Positions 43,174 to 53,100 are shown, numbered from the stretch's first letter. The stretch is 64,000 nucleotides of DNA from Arenimonas sp049195245 (GCF_049195245.1 NZ_JBMIRR010000027.1:868001-932000); one strand, 5' to 3'. Notes: generated by a model from the letters alone, not told the origin. Made by a program: numbers and translations.

Positions 43174-45162
43174 TCACCAGTGCACGCCGCGCATCAGGGC
43201 GGCGAAGGCCACCTGTTCGTTGGTGGCGGTTTCGTCCTTGAGCGCCTTGCGGTCGCCCTTGGCGGCCGCCGAGTCCGGGAACATCTCGAACGCGGTGTTC
43301 ATGATCACCTCGTAGGCCTTCGGCACCAGCGCATTGAGCGTGGCGGCGAAGATGCCCATGCGGGTGGCCACGCGGCTGGGACGCTCGATGATGGCCTTGA
43401 CGATCAGGTCGGCGGCTTCTTCCGGCGTCAGCGTCGGCACCGAGTCGTACATCTTGGTCGGGGCGATCATCGGGGTTTTCACCAGCGGCATGTTGACCGT
43501 GGTGAAGGCGATGTTCTTGCCGCTGAATTCGGCCTGCGCACAGCGGCTGAAGGCATCCAGCGCCGCCTTGGAGGCGACGTAGGCCGAGAACCGCGGCGAA
43601 CTGGCCAGCACGCCGATGGAGCTGATGTTGATCACGTGGCCCTTGCGGCGCGTGGTCATGCCCGGCAGGAAGCCCATGATCAGGCGCAGGCAGCCGAAGT
43701 AGTTGAGCTGCATGGTGCGCTCGTAGTCGTGGAAGCGGTCGTAGCTGGCCTCCACCGAGCGCCGGATCGAGCGGCCCGCATTGTTGACCAGCACGTCCAC
43801 GTGCTTGTGCTCGGCCAGCACGGTCTTGACCAGGCCGTCGCAGCTGGCCAGGTCGGTCAGGTCGCAGGTGTAGGCCCAGCACTTGCCGCCAGCGGCGATG
43901 ATCTCGTCGCGGGTCTCGTGCAGTTCCTTTTCGCCGCGGGCGACGATGATGACCTTGGCGCCGGCCTCCGCGATCTTGATCGCCGAGGCCTTGCCGATGC
44001 CCGACGAGCCGCCGGTGATGACCACGACCTTGTTCTCGACCTTGCCGCGCAGCGAGCGGTCGACGAACAGGTCCGGGTCCAGGTGGCGCTCCCAGTAGTC
44101 CCAGATCCGCCAGGCGTAGCTGTCGAGTTCAGGCACCGAGATCTTGCTGCCCTTGAGCGCGCGTTCGACCACCCGGGTGTCGAAGCGCGTGGGATAGGTG
44201 ATGAAGGCCAGCGTGGACGGCGGGATCTTGAGGTCGCGCAGCACCATGTTGGTGAAGCGCTTCACCGGCGGCAGGTTCAGCACCGCGCCGCGGACCGCGC
44301 CCGGCACCACGGCCAGCATGCGTGCGTCCAGGCGCATGGTCATCTCGGGCGCGTGCGCGGCGCGGGCAAAGGTGTTCATCAGCTCGCCGAAGCGCATCGG
44401 CTCGGGGTCGACCAGGTGGAAGCACTGGCCGTCCAGGCCCTTCTTGTGGGCGATGTGGTCCATGGCATCGGCCACGAAGTCCACCGGCACCACGTTGATG
44501 CGGCCGCCCTCGATGCCCAGCGTGGGCACCCACTGCGGCAGGGTCTGGCGGATCTTCTTGATCAGGCTGAAGAGGTAGTAGGGCCCGTCGATCTTGTCCA
44601 TCTCGCCGGTGCGCGAATGGCCGATGACCATCGACGGGCGGTAGATGCGGAACGGCACCTTGCACTCCTTGCGCACGATGCCTTCCGACTCATGCTTGGT
44701 GCGCAGGTAGGGATCCTTCAGGCCTTCGGCTTCCTCGAACATGTCCTCGCGGAACACGCCCGGATACAGGCCGGCCGCGGCGATGGAGCTGGTGTGGTGG
44801 AAGCAGCCGGCCTTGATGGCCGTGGCCAGCTCGATCGCGTGGCGGGTGCCGTCGATGTTGGCCACCTGCTGCGAGGCGGCGTCGGCGGACAGGTCGTAAA
44901 TGGCGGCCAGGTGGAAGAAGTGCTGCACCTTGCCCGCCAGCGCCTTCACCTGCGCCGGCGTGAGGCCCAGCTTCGGCTTGGACAGGTCGCCGGTGACCGG
45001 GACGATGCGCTTGCGGTCCCAGCCCATGCTGGCCGCGATGGCGTCGAGCTTTTTCTCCGACCCCTTGCGCAGCAGCACGTGCACCGTGCCCTTGCGCTTG
45101 AGCAGGTTGCTGACCAGGTAACGGCCGATGAAACCGGTGGCGCCGGTGACGAAATAGCTCAT
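43174..45162 (-). CDS. Fatty acyl-CoA reductase (Marinobacter Maqu_2220-like)
   Basis: A 662-residue fusion of two short-chain-dehydrogenase folds. The N-terminal part has TGATGFIGR (6-14), HHTSSIAAAG and YLRTK (Tyr152, Lys156). The C-terminal part has TGGSSGIG (383-390), NISSIG and YVASK (Tyr528, Lys532). Length, domain order and many segments (VDVLVNNAGRSIRRS, RTMQLNYFG, MPLVKTPMIAPTKMYDSVPTLTPEEA) match the Marinobacter fatty acyl-CoA reductase that reduces acyl-CoA through the aldehyde to fatty alcohol with NADPH. It is divergent from an acyl-CoA-binding protein gene. The product could be fatty alcohol for wax esters or membrane lipid; which one is inferred only. Confidence 0.9.
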   Translation of the reverse strand: MSYFVTGATGFIGRYLVSNLLKRKGTVHVLLRKGSEKKLDAIAASMGWDRKRIVPVTGDLSKPKLGLTPAQVKALAGKVQHFFHLAAIYDLSADAASQQVANIDGTRHAIELATAIKAGCFHHTSSIAAAGLYPGVFREDMFEEAEGLKDPYLRTKHESEGIVRKECKVPFRIYRPSMVIGHSRTGEMDKIDGPYYLFSLIKKIRQTLPQWVPTLGIEGGRINVVPVDFVADAMDHIAHKKGLDGQCFHLVDPEPMRFGELMNTFARAAHAPEMTMRLDARMLAVVPGAVRGAVLNLPPVKRFTNMVLRDLKIPPSTLAFITYPTRFDTRVVERALKGSKISVPELDSYAWRIWDYWERHLDPDLFVDRSLRGKVENKVVVITGGSSGIGKASAIKIAEAGAKVIIVARGEKELHETRDEIIAAGGKCWAYTCDLTDLASCDGLVKTVLAEHKHVDVLVNNAGRSIRRSVEASYDRFHDYERTMQLNYFGCLRLIMGFLPGMTTRRKGHVINISSIGVLASSPRFSAYVASKAALDAFSRCAQAEFSGKNIAFTTVNMPLVKTPMIAPTKMYDSVPTLTPEEAADLIVKAIIERPSRVATRMGIFAATLNALVPKAYEVIMNTAFEMFPDSAAAKGDRKALKDETATNEQVAFAALMRGVHW

Positions 45163-45255
45163 GACAACTCCCCTGCCCTGTGCCGGGGCCAGTCCGTGAT
45201 GGCTGGCCGCATGCGCCTAAGTTGCCAGACCGACACGGCCCTGACAAACGTCGCG

Positions 45256-45284
45256 TTGACCGTCCCGGGGGGCCGTGATATCAC
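45256..45284 (+). promoter_or_regulatory. Candidate promoter for the ACBP-TetR unit
   Basis: TTGACC (45256-45261) and TATCAC (45279-45284), spacer 17, ending 26 bases before the ACBP ATG. It lies in the divergent gap with the acyl-CoA reductase gene, where a TetR operator would be expected. Confidence 0.45.
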
Positions 45285-45310
45285 CCTCGCTTCAACCGGG
45301 GGATTACGAG

Positions 45311-45568
45311 ATGGCCGACCTGAAAGAACAGTTCCAGAAAGCCGCCCAGGACGTCATGGGCCTGGCCGACCGACCCGACAACGACACCATGCTCCGCCTC
45401 TACGGCCTGTACAAGCAGGGTTCGGAGGGCGACGTCAGCGGTCCCAAGCCCGGCTTCTTCGACTTCGTGGGCACGGCCAAGTACGAGGCCTGGGAAAAAC
45501 TGCAGGGCACCAAGCCCGAGGACGCGATGAAGAAGTACGTGGACCTCGTGAAGAAGCTGCGCGGCTGA
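45311..45568 (+). CDS. Acyl-CoA-binding protein
   Basis: An 85-residue ACBP domain, MADLKEQFQKAAQDV at the start, LYGLYKQGSEGDVSG (acyl-CoA phosphate contacts), KYEAWEKLQG and KYVDLVKKL. It binds long-chain acyl-CoA in the cytosol. ACBP is common in eukaryotes and patchy in bacteria. Its divergent neighbour is an acyl-CoA reductase, so it may buffer or deliver acyl-CoA to that enzyme. Start ATG 45311 gives the canonical length; an upstream start would add 12 unrelated residues. The TetR gene follows after 9 bases. Confidence 0.93.
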   Translation: MADLKEQFQKAAQDVMGLADRPDNDTMLRLYGLYKQGSEGDVSGPKPGFFDFVGTAKYEAWEKLQGTKPEDAMKKYVDLVKKLRG

Positions 45569-45577
45569 CGCCGCCCC

Positions 45578-46204
45578 ATGGCCCGCCAGACCCGCCAACG
45601 CATCCTCGACACCGCCCTGAGCATGTTCAACCTGCAGGGCGAGCCGAACGTCACCACCAACCACATCGCCGACGAGCTGGAAATCAGCCCGGGCAACCTG
45701 TACTACCACTTCCGCAACAAGGACGACATCATCGAGCAGCTGTTCGCGCGCTACGAAGAGCGCATGGACACGGCCCTGGTCTCGCCCGAGGGCCGGCTGC
45801 GGGACCTGGAGGACATCTGGCTGCAGCTGCACCTGGTGTTCGAGTGCATCTGGGAATACCGCTTCCTCTACCGCGACCTGGTGGACATCCTCAGCCGCAA
45901 CCGGCGCCTGCGCCTGCGCTTCGCCCGCATCCTCAAGCGGGCCGCGGACGGCGCCTCCTCGGGCATGAAGGGCCTGGTCCAGGCCGGCGTGATGCGGGCC
46001 TCGGCCGCCGAGGTGGAGGCCACGGCCACCAACATCCTGGTGGTGGCGACCTTCTGGATGAACTACGCCAGCGTGCGCGGCGACAAGGACGAGAACGAGG
46101 CGATCCGGCTGGGCATCGTCCAGGTGATGATGCTGCTCTCGCCGCTGCTGCGGGATGCCGAGCGGGTGCACCTGAACACCCTGACCCAGGCCTACCTGCG
46201 CTGA
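45578..46204 (+). CDS. TetR family transcriptional regulator
   Basis: A 208-residue regulator. HTH segment TTNHIADELEISPGNLYYHFRNKDDII (about residues 26-52), then a helical ligand domain (HLVFECIWEYRFLYRDLVDIL) of the type often annotated as bacterial transcriptional repressor (PF13972-like). Located just after the ACBP gene and near the acyl-CoA reductase, it likely controls this divergent lipid locus, possibly in response to acyl-CoA. It is distinct from the PsrA-like TetR at 13802. Confidence 0.88.
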   Translation: MARQTRQRILDTALSMFNLQGEPNVTTNHIADELEISPGNLYYHFRNKDDIIEQLFARYEERMDTALVSPEGRLRDLEDIWLQLHLVFECIWEYRFLYRDLVDILSRNRRLRLRFARILKRAADGASSGMKGLVQAGVMRASAAEVEATATNILVVATFWMNYASVRGDKDENEAIRLGIVQVMMLLSPLLRDAERVHLNTLTQAYLR

Positions 46205-46257
46205 GCCCGCGCCCCCGGGGCCCCGTCCCGGCCTCCGGCCCGACCCAAACGCTTGTA

Positions 46258-46286
46258 TTGCAAGCCGTTTTGTACTGGGCTATACT
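46258..46286 (+). promoter_or_regulatory. Promoter of rpmJ
   Basis: TTGCAA (46258-46263) and TATACT (46281-46286) with a 17-base spacer, 36 bases before the rpmJ ATG. Strong sigma-70 match in an otherwise GC-rich gap. Confidence 0.85.
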
Positions 46287-46322
46287 CCCGCTTCTTTATC
46301 GCCCCATACCCAAGGAATTGCC

Positions 46323-46448
46323 ATGAAAGTGCTCTCGTCCCTGAAGTCGGCGAAGACCCGCCATCGCGACTGCAAGGTCGTGCGCCGCCGCGGCAAGGTC
46401 TTCGTGATCTGCAAGTCCAACCCGCGTTTCAAGGCTCGCCAGCGCTGA
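46323..46448 (+). CDS. rpmJ: 50S ribosomal protein L36, 41-residue form
   Basis: A 41-residue basic protein, MKVLSSLKSAKTRHRDCKVV continuing to FKARQR. It is the longer (YkgO-like) L36 form, with an insert between the basic N-terminus and the core. Only two Cys remain (Cys17, Cys30), so the full four-ligand zinc site of the short form is lacking. Such forms are used under zinc limitation in enterics, but in xanthomonads this is, as far as I recall, the standard L36. It is monocistronic, with its own promoter and terminator. Confidence 0.96.
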   Translation: MKVLSSLKSAKTRHRDCKVVRRRGKVFVICKSNPRFKARQR

Positions 46449-46474
46449 GCGCAGGCAGCAAGGGTTGCACCGCG

Positions 46475-46505
46475 AAACGCCGGCGAAAGCCGGCGTTTTC
46501 GTTTC
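46475..46505 (+). terminator. Intrinsic terminator of rpmJ
   Basis: A 10-bp stem AAACGCCGGC/GCCGGCGTTT with a GAAA tetraloop followed by TTCGTTTC, about 26 bases past the rpmJ stop. Confidence 0.92.
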
Positions 46506-46611
46506 CGGCCCCGCCTGCCTGCGGCCGGCGGCCCGGACATGGCGAATTCAGCCCCGTTTTGCGATGATCCCGACCCTACCCGTCATCCCGACGATCTAGC
46601 GGAGGTGGACC

Positions 46612-46947
46612 ATGAAGGCCCTGACCCTGACCCTGGCGCTCACCGCCGGCATGTTCCTGCAGTCCCCGGCCCAGGCCGAGACCCTGCTGGTCGAGCGCGT
46701 GCAGACCGAAGCCAGCCAGTCCCTACCCGCCCGCGGCGCCAGCATGGGCCAGGTGGAAGCCAAGTTCGGCGCCCCGCAGCAGAAGCATGCGCCGGTCGCC
46801 GGCCCCAACAGCCGCCGGTCCAACCCGCCGATCACGCGCTGGGACTACCCCGGTTTCTCGGTGTACTTCGAGTACAGCCACGTCGTGGACGCGGTGGCGA
46901 AGAAGTCCAGCCCGACCGAGATCGGCCCCAAGCCCGTCCAGCAGTAA
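46612..46947 (+). CDS. Periplasmic protein of unknown function
   Basis: A 111-residue protein with a clear Sec signal (MKALTLTLALTAGMFLQSPAQA, cleavage after AQA). The mature part has RGASMGQVEAKFGAPQQKH, PPITRWDYPGFSVYFEY and HVVDAVAKK. I recall short proteins of this pattern in xanthomonads but no function. GGAGGTGG precedes the ATG. It lies three bases before aguA, so it is probably co-transcribed with the agmatine genes. Confidence 0.78.
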   Translation: MKALTLTLALTAGMFLQSPAQAETLLVERVQTEASQSLPARGASMGQVEAKFGAPQQKHAPVAGPNSRRSNPPITRWDYPGFSVYFEYSHVVDAVAKKSSPTEIGPKPVQQ

Positions 46948-46950
46948 GCG

Positions 46951-47982
46951 ATGTCCCAGAACCTGCGTTTCCCGGCGGAATGGGAACCCCAATCCGCCGT
47001 CCTGCTTGCGTGGCCGCATGAAGGCACCGACTGGGCCGAGCGCCTGGCCGGGGTCGAATCCACCTACGTGGACCTGGTGGCGGCGATCTGCCGCTTCCAG
47101 CCCGCGCTGATCTGCGTTGCCGACGTCGCGCTGCGCGAGCGCGCTGCCGCCCGCCTGGCGGCGGCCGGCGTGGATCCGGCGCGCGTTCGCTTTTTCGAAG
47201 TCGCCTACGACGACACCTGGCTGCGCGACTCGGGCCCGATCACCCTGCGCGAGGGCGAGGGCTTCCGGCTGCTCGACTTCCATTTCACCGCCTGGGGCGG
47301 CAAGTTCGAGGCCGGCCTGGACGACCAGCTGGTGGCGAAGCTGCACGCCTCGGGCCTGCTGGTGCCCTCGCGCCACCAGCGCGTGGATTTTGCGCTGGAA
47401 GGCGGCGGTATCGAGACCGATGGTGCCGGCACCCTGTTCAGCACCTGGACCTGCCTGCACGAACGGCACCCCGACCTGCCGCGCGACCAGATCACCGCCA
47501 CGCTGGAATCGGCGCTGGTGCAGCGGCGCACGCTGTGGCTGGACCACGGTTACCTGGAGGGCGACGACACCGACGCCCACATCGACACCCTGGCGCGTTT
47601 CGCCGCGCCCGATGCGATCGTGTTCCAGGCCTGCGACGACCCGGACGACCGCCACTACGTGGAGCTGCAGGCGATGGCCGCGGAAATCGCCGCGCTGCGC
47701 ACCGTCGACGGCCAGCCCTATCGCCTGTTCCCGCTGCCCTGGGCTCGCCCGATCCTCGACCAGGGGCGCCGCCTGGCGGCGTCGTACGCCAATTTCCTGA
47801 TCATCAACGGCGCCGTGCTGATGCCCGCCTACGGCGATGCCAACGATGACGCGGCCGCCGCGGTGCTGGCGCGCGCCTTCCCGGGCCGCGAGATCATCCA
47901 GATCAACTGCCGCCCGCTGATCTGGCAGAACGGCAGCCTGCACTGCGTCACGATGCAACTTCCCGAGGGCCTGCTGGCATGA
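46951..47982 (+). CDS. aguA: Agmatine deiminase
   Basis: A 343-residue guanidino-group hydrolase converting agmatine to N-carbamoylputrescine and ammonia. PAEWEPQSAVLLAWPHEGTDW at the start, DDTWLRDSGPI, LEGGGIETDGAGTL (substrate acidic residues), DAHIDTLARF (catalytic His) and nucleophile Cys332 in GSLHC near the end. Overlaps aguB by ATGA. Part of putrescine synthesis from arginine. Confidence 0.96.
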   Translation: MSQNLRFPAEWEPQSAVLLAWPHEGTDWAERLAGVESTYVDLVAAICRFQPALICVADVALRERAAARLAAAGVDPARVRFFEVAYDDTWLRDSGPITLREGEGFRLLDFHFTAWGGKFEAGLDDQLVAKLHASGLLVPSRHQRVDFALEGGGIETDGAGTLFSTWTCLHERHPDLPRDQITATLESALVQRRTLWLDHGYLEGDDTDAHIDTLARFAAPDAIVFQACDDPDDRHYVELQAMAAEIAALRTVDGQPYRLFPLPWARPILDQGRRLAASYANFLIINGAVLMPAYGDANDDAAAAVLARAFPGREIIQINCRPLIWQNGSLHCVTMQLPEGLLA

Positions 47983-48866
47983 GCACGCGCATCCTTCCCG
48001 TGGCCCTGGTGCAGGACCGCGACCACGGCAGCACCGAGGCCAACCTGGCCAACATCGAAGCGCGCGTGGCCGAGGCTGCGGCGCGCGGCGCCCGGCTGGT
48101 GCTGCTGCAGGAACTGCACAACGGCGCCTACTTCTGCCAGCACGAGAGCACCGCCGAGTTCGACCGCGCCGAGTCCATTCCCGGGCCCAGCACCGAGCGC
48201 CTGGGCGCGCTGGCGAAGAAGCACGGCGTGGTGATCGTCGGCTCGCTGTTCGAGCGGCGCGCTGCCGGCCTGTACCACAACACCGCCGTGGTCTTCGAAA
48301 CCGACGGCCGGCTGGTGGGCAAGTACCGCAAGATGCACATCCCCGACGACCCGGGCTTCTACGAGAAGTTCTACTTCACGCCGGGCGACCTGGGCTTTGA
48401 ACCGATCGACACCAGCGTCGGCCGCCTCGGCGTGCTGGTGTGCTGGGACCAGTGGTATCCCGAAGGCGCGCGCCTGATGGCGCTGGCCGGCGCCGAACTG
48501 CTGCTCTACCCCACCGCCATCGGCTGGGACCCGGACGACGTGCAGGACGAAAAGGACCGCCAGCGCGGCGCCTGGATCCTGAGCCACCGCGGCCATGCCG
48601 TGGCCAACGGCCTGCCGGTGCTCAGCTGCAACCGCGTGGGCCACGAGCCCTCGCCGCTGGGCACCTCGGGCATCCGCTTCTGGGGCAGCAGCCATGTGCT
48701 CGGCCCGCAGGGCGAGTTCCTGGCCGAGGCCAACACCGACCACCCCGAAATCCTGATGGCCAACGTGGACCTGGCGCGCAGTGAACAGGTGCGCCGCATC
48801 TGGCCCTTCCTGCGCGACCGCCGCATCGACGCCTACCAGGACCTGCTCAGGCGGTACCGCGATTGA
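47979..48866 (+). CDS. aguB: N-carbamoylputrescine amidase
   Basis: A 295-residue nitrilase-fold enzyme that hydrolyses N-carbamoylputrescine to putrescine, CO2 and ammonia. The Glu-Lys-Cys triad is visible: Glu45 (LLQELHNGAYFCQ), Lys118 (KYRKMHIPDDPG) and Cys155 (VCWDQWYPE). It forms the AguAB pathway with the preceding gene. Its stop overlaps the TTG start of the TraB-family gene. Confidence 0.96.
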   Translation: MSTRILPVALVQDRDHGSTEANLANIEARVAEAAARGARLVLLQELHNGAYFCQHESTAEFDRAESIPGPSTERLGALAKKHGVVIVGSLFERRAAGLYHNTAVVFETDGRLVGKYRKMHIPDDPGFYEKFYFTPGDLGFEPIDTSVGRLGVLVCWDQWYPEGARLMALAGAELLLYPTAIGWDPDDVQDEKDRQRGAWILSHRGHAVANGLPVLSCNRVGHEPSPLGTSGIRFWGSSHVLGPQGEFLAEANTDHPEILMANVDLARSEQVRRIWPFLRDRRIDAYQDLLRRYRD

Positions 48867-50077
48867 ATCCCACCGACGAGGCCGTCCCGCACGGCCTGCA
48901 CGACCAGCCGCATGCCATCGTCGAACGTGATGGCGTCCGTTACACCCTGCTCGGCACCGCGCACGTGTCGCGCGCCAGCGTCGAAGCCGTTGAAAACGAG
49001 CTGGCCAGCGGCCGCTACGACACCATCGCGGTCGAGCTGGACGCCCAGCGCCACCGCGCGCTGACCGATCCCGACGCGCTGTCGAAGCTGGACCTGTTCC
49101 AGATCCTGCGCGAGGGCAAGACCGGCCTGGTGGCTGCCAACCTCGCGCTGGCCGCCTACCAGCGTCGCCTGGCCGAGCAGCTGGGCGTGGAGCCCGGCGC
49201 CGAGCTGAAGGCCGCGGCGGTCGGCGCACAGCAGCGCGGCCTGCGGCTGTCGCTGATCGACCGGGACGTGGGCATCACGCTGCGCCGCGCCTTCGGGGCG
49301 CTGGGCTTCTGGGGCCGCACCAAGCTGATCGCCGGGCTGGCGGCCAGCCTGTTTGCCGACGAGGACGTGGAGTCGCACGAGATCGAGAAGCTCAAGGAAG
49401 GCGACTTTCTGGAATCGAGCTTCGGCGAGTTCGCGGCCGGCAGCCCGCCGCTGTACAAGGCGGTGATCGCCGAGCGCGACCAGTACATGGCCTCGCGCCT
49501 GCGCCAGGTCGGCGCCGAAGGCGGCAAGGAAGTGCTGGCGATCGTAGGCGCCGGCCACCTCAAGGGCCTGGCCACGCACCTGCGCGAGGAGGCTGCCGCG
49601 CCGGCGCCGCTGCTGGACGAACTCAACGTGCTGCCGGCCAAGGGCAACATTCCGTGGTTCACCATCGTGCTCACCGTGTTCCTGCTCGGTGGCTTCGCCT
49701 GGGGTTACTGGCAGGGTGGCGCCGAACTGGGCGGCGAACTGGTGCTGCAGTGGGTGCTGATCACCGGCATCGGCGGCGCGCTCGGCTGCCTGGCGGCGGG
49801 CGGACATCCGCTGAGCATCCTGGCGGCCTTCGTGTCCTCGCCGCTGACGCCGCTGCATCCCGCGCTGGCTTCGGGCACCGTCAGTGCCGTGGTCGAAGCC
49901 TGGGTGCGCAAGCCCACTTACGCCGACTTCCTGCGCCTTCGCGACGACACCGGCAAGCTCAAGGGCTGGTGGCAGAACCGGGTCGCGCGCGTGCTGGTGA
50001 ACTTCTTCCTCACCAGCCTGGGCACCGCCGTCGGCGTGTGGACGGCTGGCCTGAACATCATCGGCAAGCTGGGCTGA
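48863..50077 (+). CDS. TraB/PrgY/GumN-family membrane protein
   Basis: A 404-residue protein. The N-terminal TraB domain (about 20-235) has TLLGTAHVSRASVEAVE, VELDAQRHRAL and VGAGHLKGLATHL, with the two conserved His of the metal-dependent erythromycin-esterase/TIKI-like fold. Three or four C-terminal helices follow (FTIVLTVFLLGGFAWGY, VLQWVLITGIGGALGCL, NFFLTSLGTAVGVWTAG). TraB-like relatives include pheromone-shutdown proteins and are suspected proteases. The TTG start at 48863 overlaps the aguB stop (TTGA), so it is coupled to the agmatine genes; the reason is unknown. Confidence 0.85.
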   Translation: MNPTDEAVPHGLHDQPHAIVERDGVRYTLLGTAHVSRASVEAVENELASGRYDTIAVELDAQRHRALTDPDALSKLDLFQILREGKTGLVAANLALAAYQRRLAEQLGVEPGAELKAAAVGAQQRGLRLSLIDRDVGITLRRAFGALGFWGRTKLIAGLAASLFADEDVESHEIEKLKEGDFLESSFGEFAAGSPPLYKAVIAERDQYMASRLRQVGAEGGKEVLAIVGAGHLKGLATHLREEAAAPAPLLDELNVLPAKGNIPWFTIVLTVFLLGGFAWGYWQGGAELGGELVLQWVLITGIGGALGCLAAGGHPLSILAAFVSSPLTPLHPALASGTVSAVVEAWVRKPTYADFLRLRDDTGKLKGWWQNRVARVLVNFFLTSLGTAVGVWTAGLNIIGKLG

Positions 50078-50086
50078 TGGCCGCAC

Positions 50087-50106
50087 CGCACGCCGCAGGG
50101 CGTGCG
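50087..50106. terminator. Hairpin between convergent TraB and RND genes
   Basis: CGCACGCC and GGCGTGCG form an 8-bp perfect stem with loop GCAG in the 45-base gap between the two stop codons. No T run, so termination is possible but unproven. Confidence 0.5.
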
Positions 50107-50122
50107 ATGCAGGCCGGGCCGG

Positions 50123-53100
50123 TCAGTCGCCCAAGGCCGGGGCAGCGTGAGCGGCCGGCTTGAGCGGCGACTTCTCGCGCGCACGGCGCATCTTGGCCGA
50201 GAAGCCCTCGCGCAGGTCGTCGAGCATCGCGTAGATGGTCGGCAGGAACAGCAGGCTGACCAGGGTCGAGAACGCCAGGCCACCGGCAATGGCGCGCGCC
50301 ATCGGGTAATACGGCGGACCGTCACCGGCCATCTGCGTGCTGCTCAGCGCGATCGGCACCATGCCCAGGATCGCCGTGCCCATGGTCATCAGGATCGGGC
50401 GCAGGCGGTCGCGGCTACCCTGCACCAGGGCCGTCGTACGGTCCAGGCCCTGCCTTCGCAGCGTGTTGATGTGCTCCACCATCACGATGCCGTTGTTCAC
50501 CACGACGCCCATCAGGACCAATATTCCTATCGAGGCCATGATGGTGAAGACGGTCCCGGTGATCCAGAACAGCCAGAACACGCCGAAGATCGAGAACACG
50601 ATGCTGCTCATGATCGCGGCGGGGAACAGCAGCGACTCGAACACCGCAGCCATCACCACGTAGATCATGATCAGCGCGATCAGCGTGTTCCACAGCATCT
50701 GCTGGCCGGCCTCGTCGTCCTGGCGGAAGGCGCCGTCGAAGCTCCACTGGTAGCCCGGCGGCATCGTCATGGCCTTCAGCTCACCCTCCATGGCCGTGCG
50801 CGCCTCCTGCACGGTGACCTTCTCGGCCAGGTTGGCCTGGATGTTCAGCGTCGTACGCCGGTTCTGGCGGAAGACCTGGGTGGACGATGCCTGCACGTCC
50901 ACGTTCACCACCGACAGCAGTGGGAGGGCGGTGCCGTCGGGCGCGCGCAGGCTCAGGCCGGACAGGTCCTCCAGGCCGAACTTTTCAGCGCCGTCGAAGC
51001 GCACCCACACCGGCACTTCGGACTCGCCGCGGCGGAACTCGCGCAGCGGCGTGCCGCGCAGGGCGATGCCCACGTACTGGGCCACCTGTTCGGCGCTGAA
51101 GCCGAAGGACAGTGCCCGCTCGCGGTCGACGCTGATGGCCAGCTCGGAGTTCTCGTCGCCGGTGTCCACGCGCACGTCGCGCAGCTCCTTGCGGGTCGCC
51201 AGCTGCGGGATGATGGTCGCCGCCAGGGCCTTGAGCTCCTCGGACGAGTCGCCGATCAGCGAGACCTGGATCGAGTCGCCGCCGCCCTGCCCGCCCTGCT
51301 GGCCGCCGCCCTGCTGGAAGCCGACCGTGGCCCGGGCTGAGCGCGGCATGCCGGCGCGGATCTCCTCCATGATCTCCGACGGGGGCCGCAGCTTGCCGCC
51401 GTCGCTGCGCAGCGTGATCTTGGTGCCGGCCCAGCCCTGTTCGCTGAACCAGGAATAGATCTGCTCGATCTGCAGCTTCTCGCGGTTCTCGTCCAGGTAT
51501 TTCTCGACCTTGGCCACCTCTTCCGAGACCTGGCTCAGCGAATAGGCACCCTTCCACTGATAGAACATGTCCAGCTCGCGGCTGGGTTCCTGGTAGAAGA
51601 AGTCGGTCTTGGTCTTCATCATCGGCACCACGCTGACCGCGACGATCAGCAGGATGCCCAGCACGCTGATGCCGCGATGGCGCAGGGTCCACGCCAGGAA
51701 CGCCGCGTAACGGTCCTGCAGCCGCGGGATCAGGCCGGTGCTGGCCATGGCGGCGGGCGGCGTCTTCATGCGGGCCGACAGCATCGGGATCAAGCTGATG
51801 GCCACCAGCCACGACGCCAGCAGCGACACGGTGATGGTGACCGCGATCTGCACCATGAAGATGCTGATCTGGTTGGTCTCGCCGAAGATATTGGGCACGA
51901 ACACGATGCAGTGGCAGAGGGTGCCGGCCGACAGCGCGATGGCCACGTTCTTGGTGCCGACGATGGACGCCCAGGCGGGATTGCCCGGGGCCTTCTCGCG
52001 CTCCTGGTAGATGCTCTCCACCACCACCACCGCGTTGTCCACCAGCATGCCCACCGCCAGCAGCAGGCCCATCATGGTCAGCACGTTGAGGGTGACGCCC
52101 AGGAAATACATGAAGCCCAGCGTCATCACGAAGCAGATCGGAATGGCCAGGCTGACCATCAGCGTGGACGGCCAGTGGCGCAGGAAGAAGAACAGTACGG
52201 CCACCGACAGCAGCAGGCCGATGATGCCGGCCTCGGTCAGCGCCCACAGCGAGCCGGTGACGTTTTCGCCCTGGTTGTCGATCAGGGTGATTCGGATGCC
52301 CTTGAAGTCGGGCTGCTCGCCGATGCGCTCGATCTCCTGCAGCGCGGTGCGCGCCACGTCCACCAGGTTGGCGTTGCGCTCCTTGAACACGTCGATGCCG
52401 ACCGCCGGCCGGCCCTCGAGGCGGCGGCCGTAGTCCATGCGCGCGGGCTTGAGGCGGACGTCGGCGATCTGCTCCAGCCGCAGTCCGTTGTTGCCCACCA
52501 CCAGCTCGCGCAGCTCGCGGATGTCGCGCAGCTCGCCGATCGGCTGCACGCGCAGCCGGCGGTCGCCGTCGTCGATGGTGCCGGCCGACACCGAGAAGTT
52601 CACGGCCTGCAGCTTCATCGCCAGCTCGTTCAGGCTCAGGCCGTGCGCGCTGAGGCGGTCGGGGTCGATCGCCACTTCGATCTCGTTCGGCGTGGCGCCC
52701 GAGATCTCGACGCGCGCGACGCCAGGCATGCGCTCGAGCTGGCGCTTGAGCTTGAGGTCGATCAGGTCGTATTCGTTGGTCAGGTCGCGTTCGCTGGCCA
52801 GGCGCACCCGCAGCACGGGCTCGTCGCTGGTGGAGAACTTCATCACCGTGTACCGCTGGAAGTCGTCGGGCAGCTCGTCGCGGATGGCGTCGATGCGCTC
52901 GCGCGCCTCCGAAGCCAGCACTTCCACGTCGCGGTCCCAGTCGGAGAACTCGATCCAGACGTTGCCGCCGTCGGCGCGGCTGATCGAGTTCAAGGTCTTG
53001 ATGCCCTGCAGGGTGGACAGCGCCTCCTCCACCGGCCGCACCAGGCTGCGCTCGACTTCCTGCGGGGTCGAGCCCGGGTACGGCAGATCCACCGCGATGA

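Noticed and set aside
43180..46326. 1048-codon plus-strand frame opposite the acyl-CoA reductase
   Set aside because: It runs antisense to a clearly homologous reductase and then out of frame through ACBP and the TetR gene, with no domain of its own.
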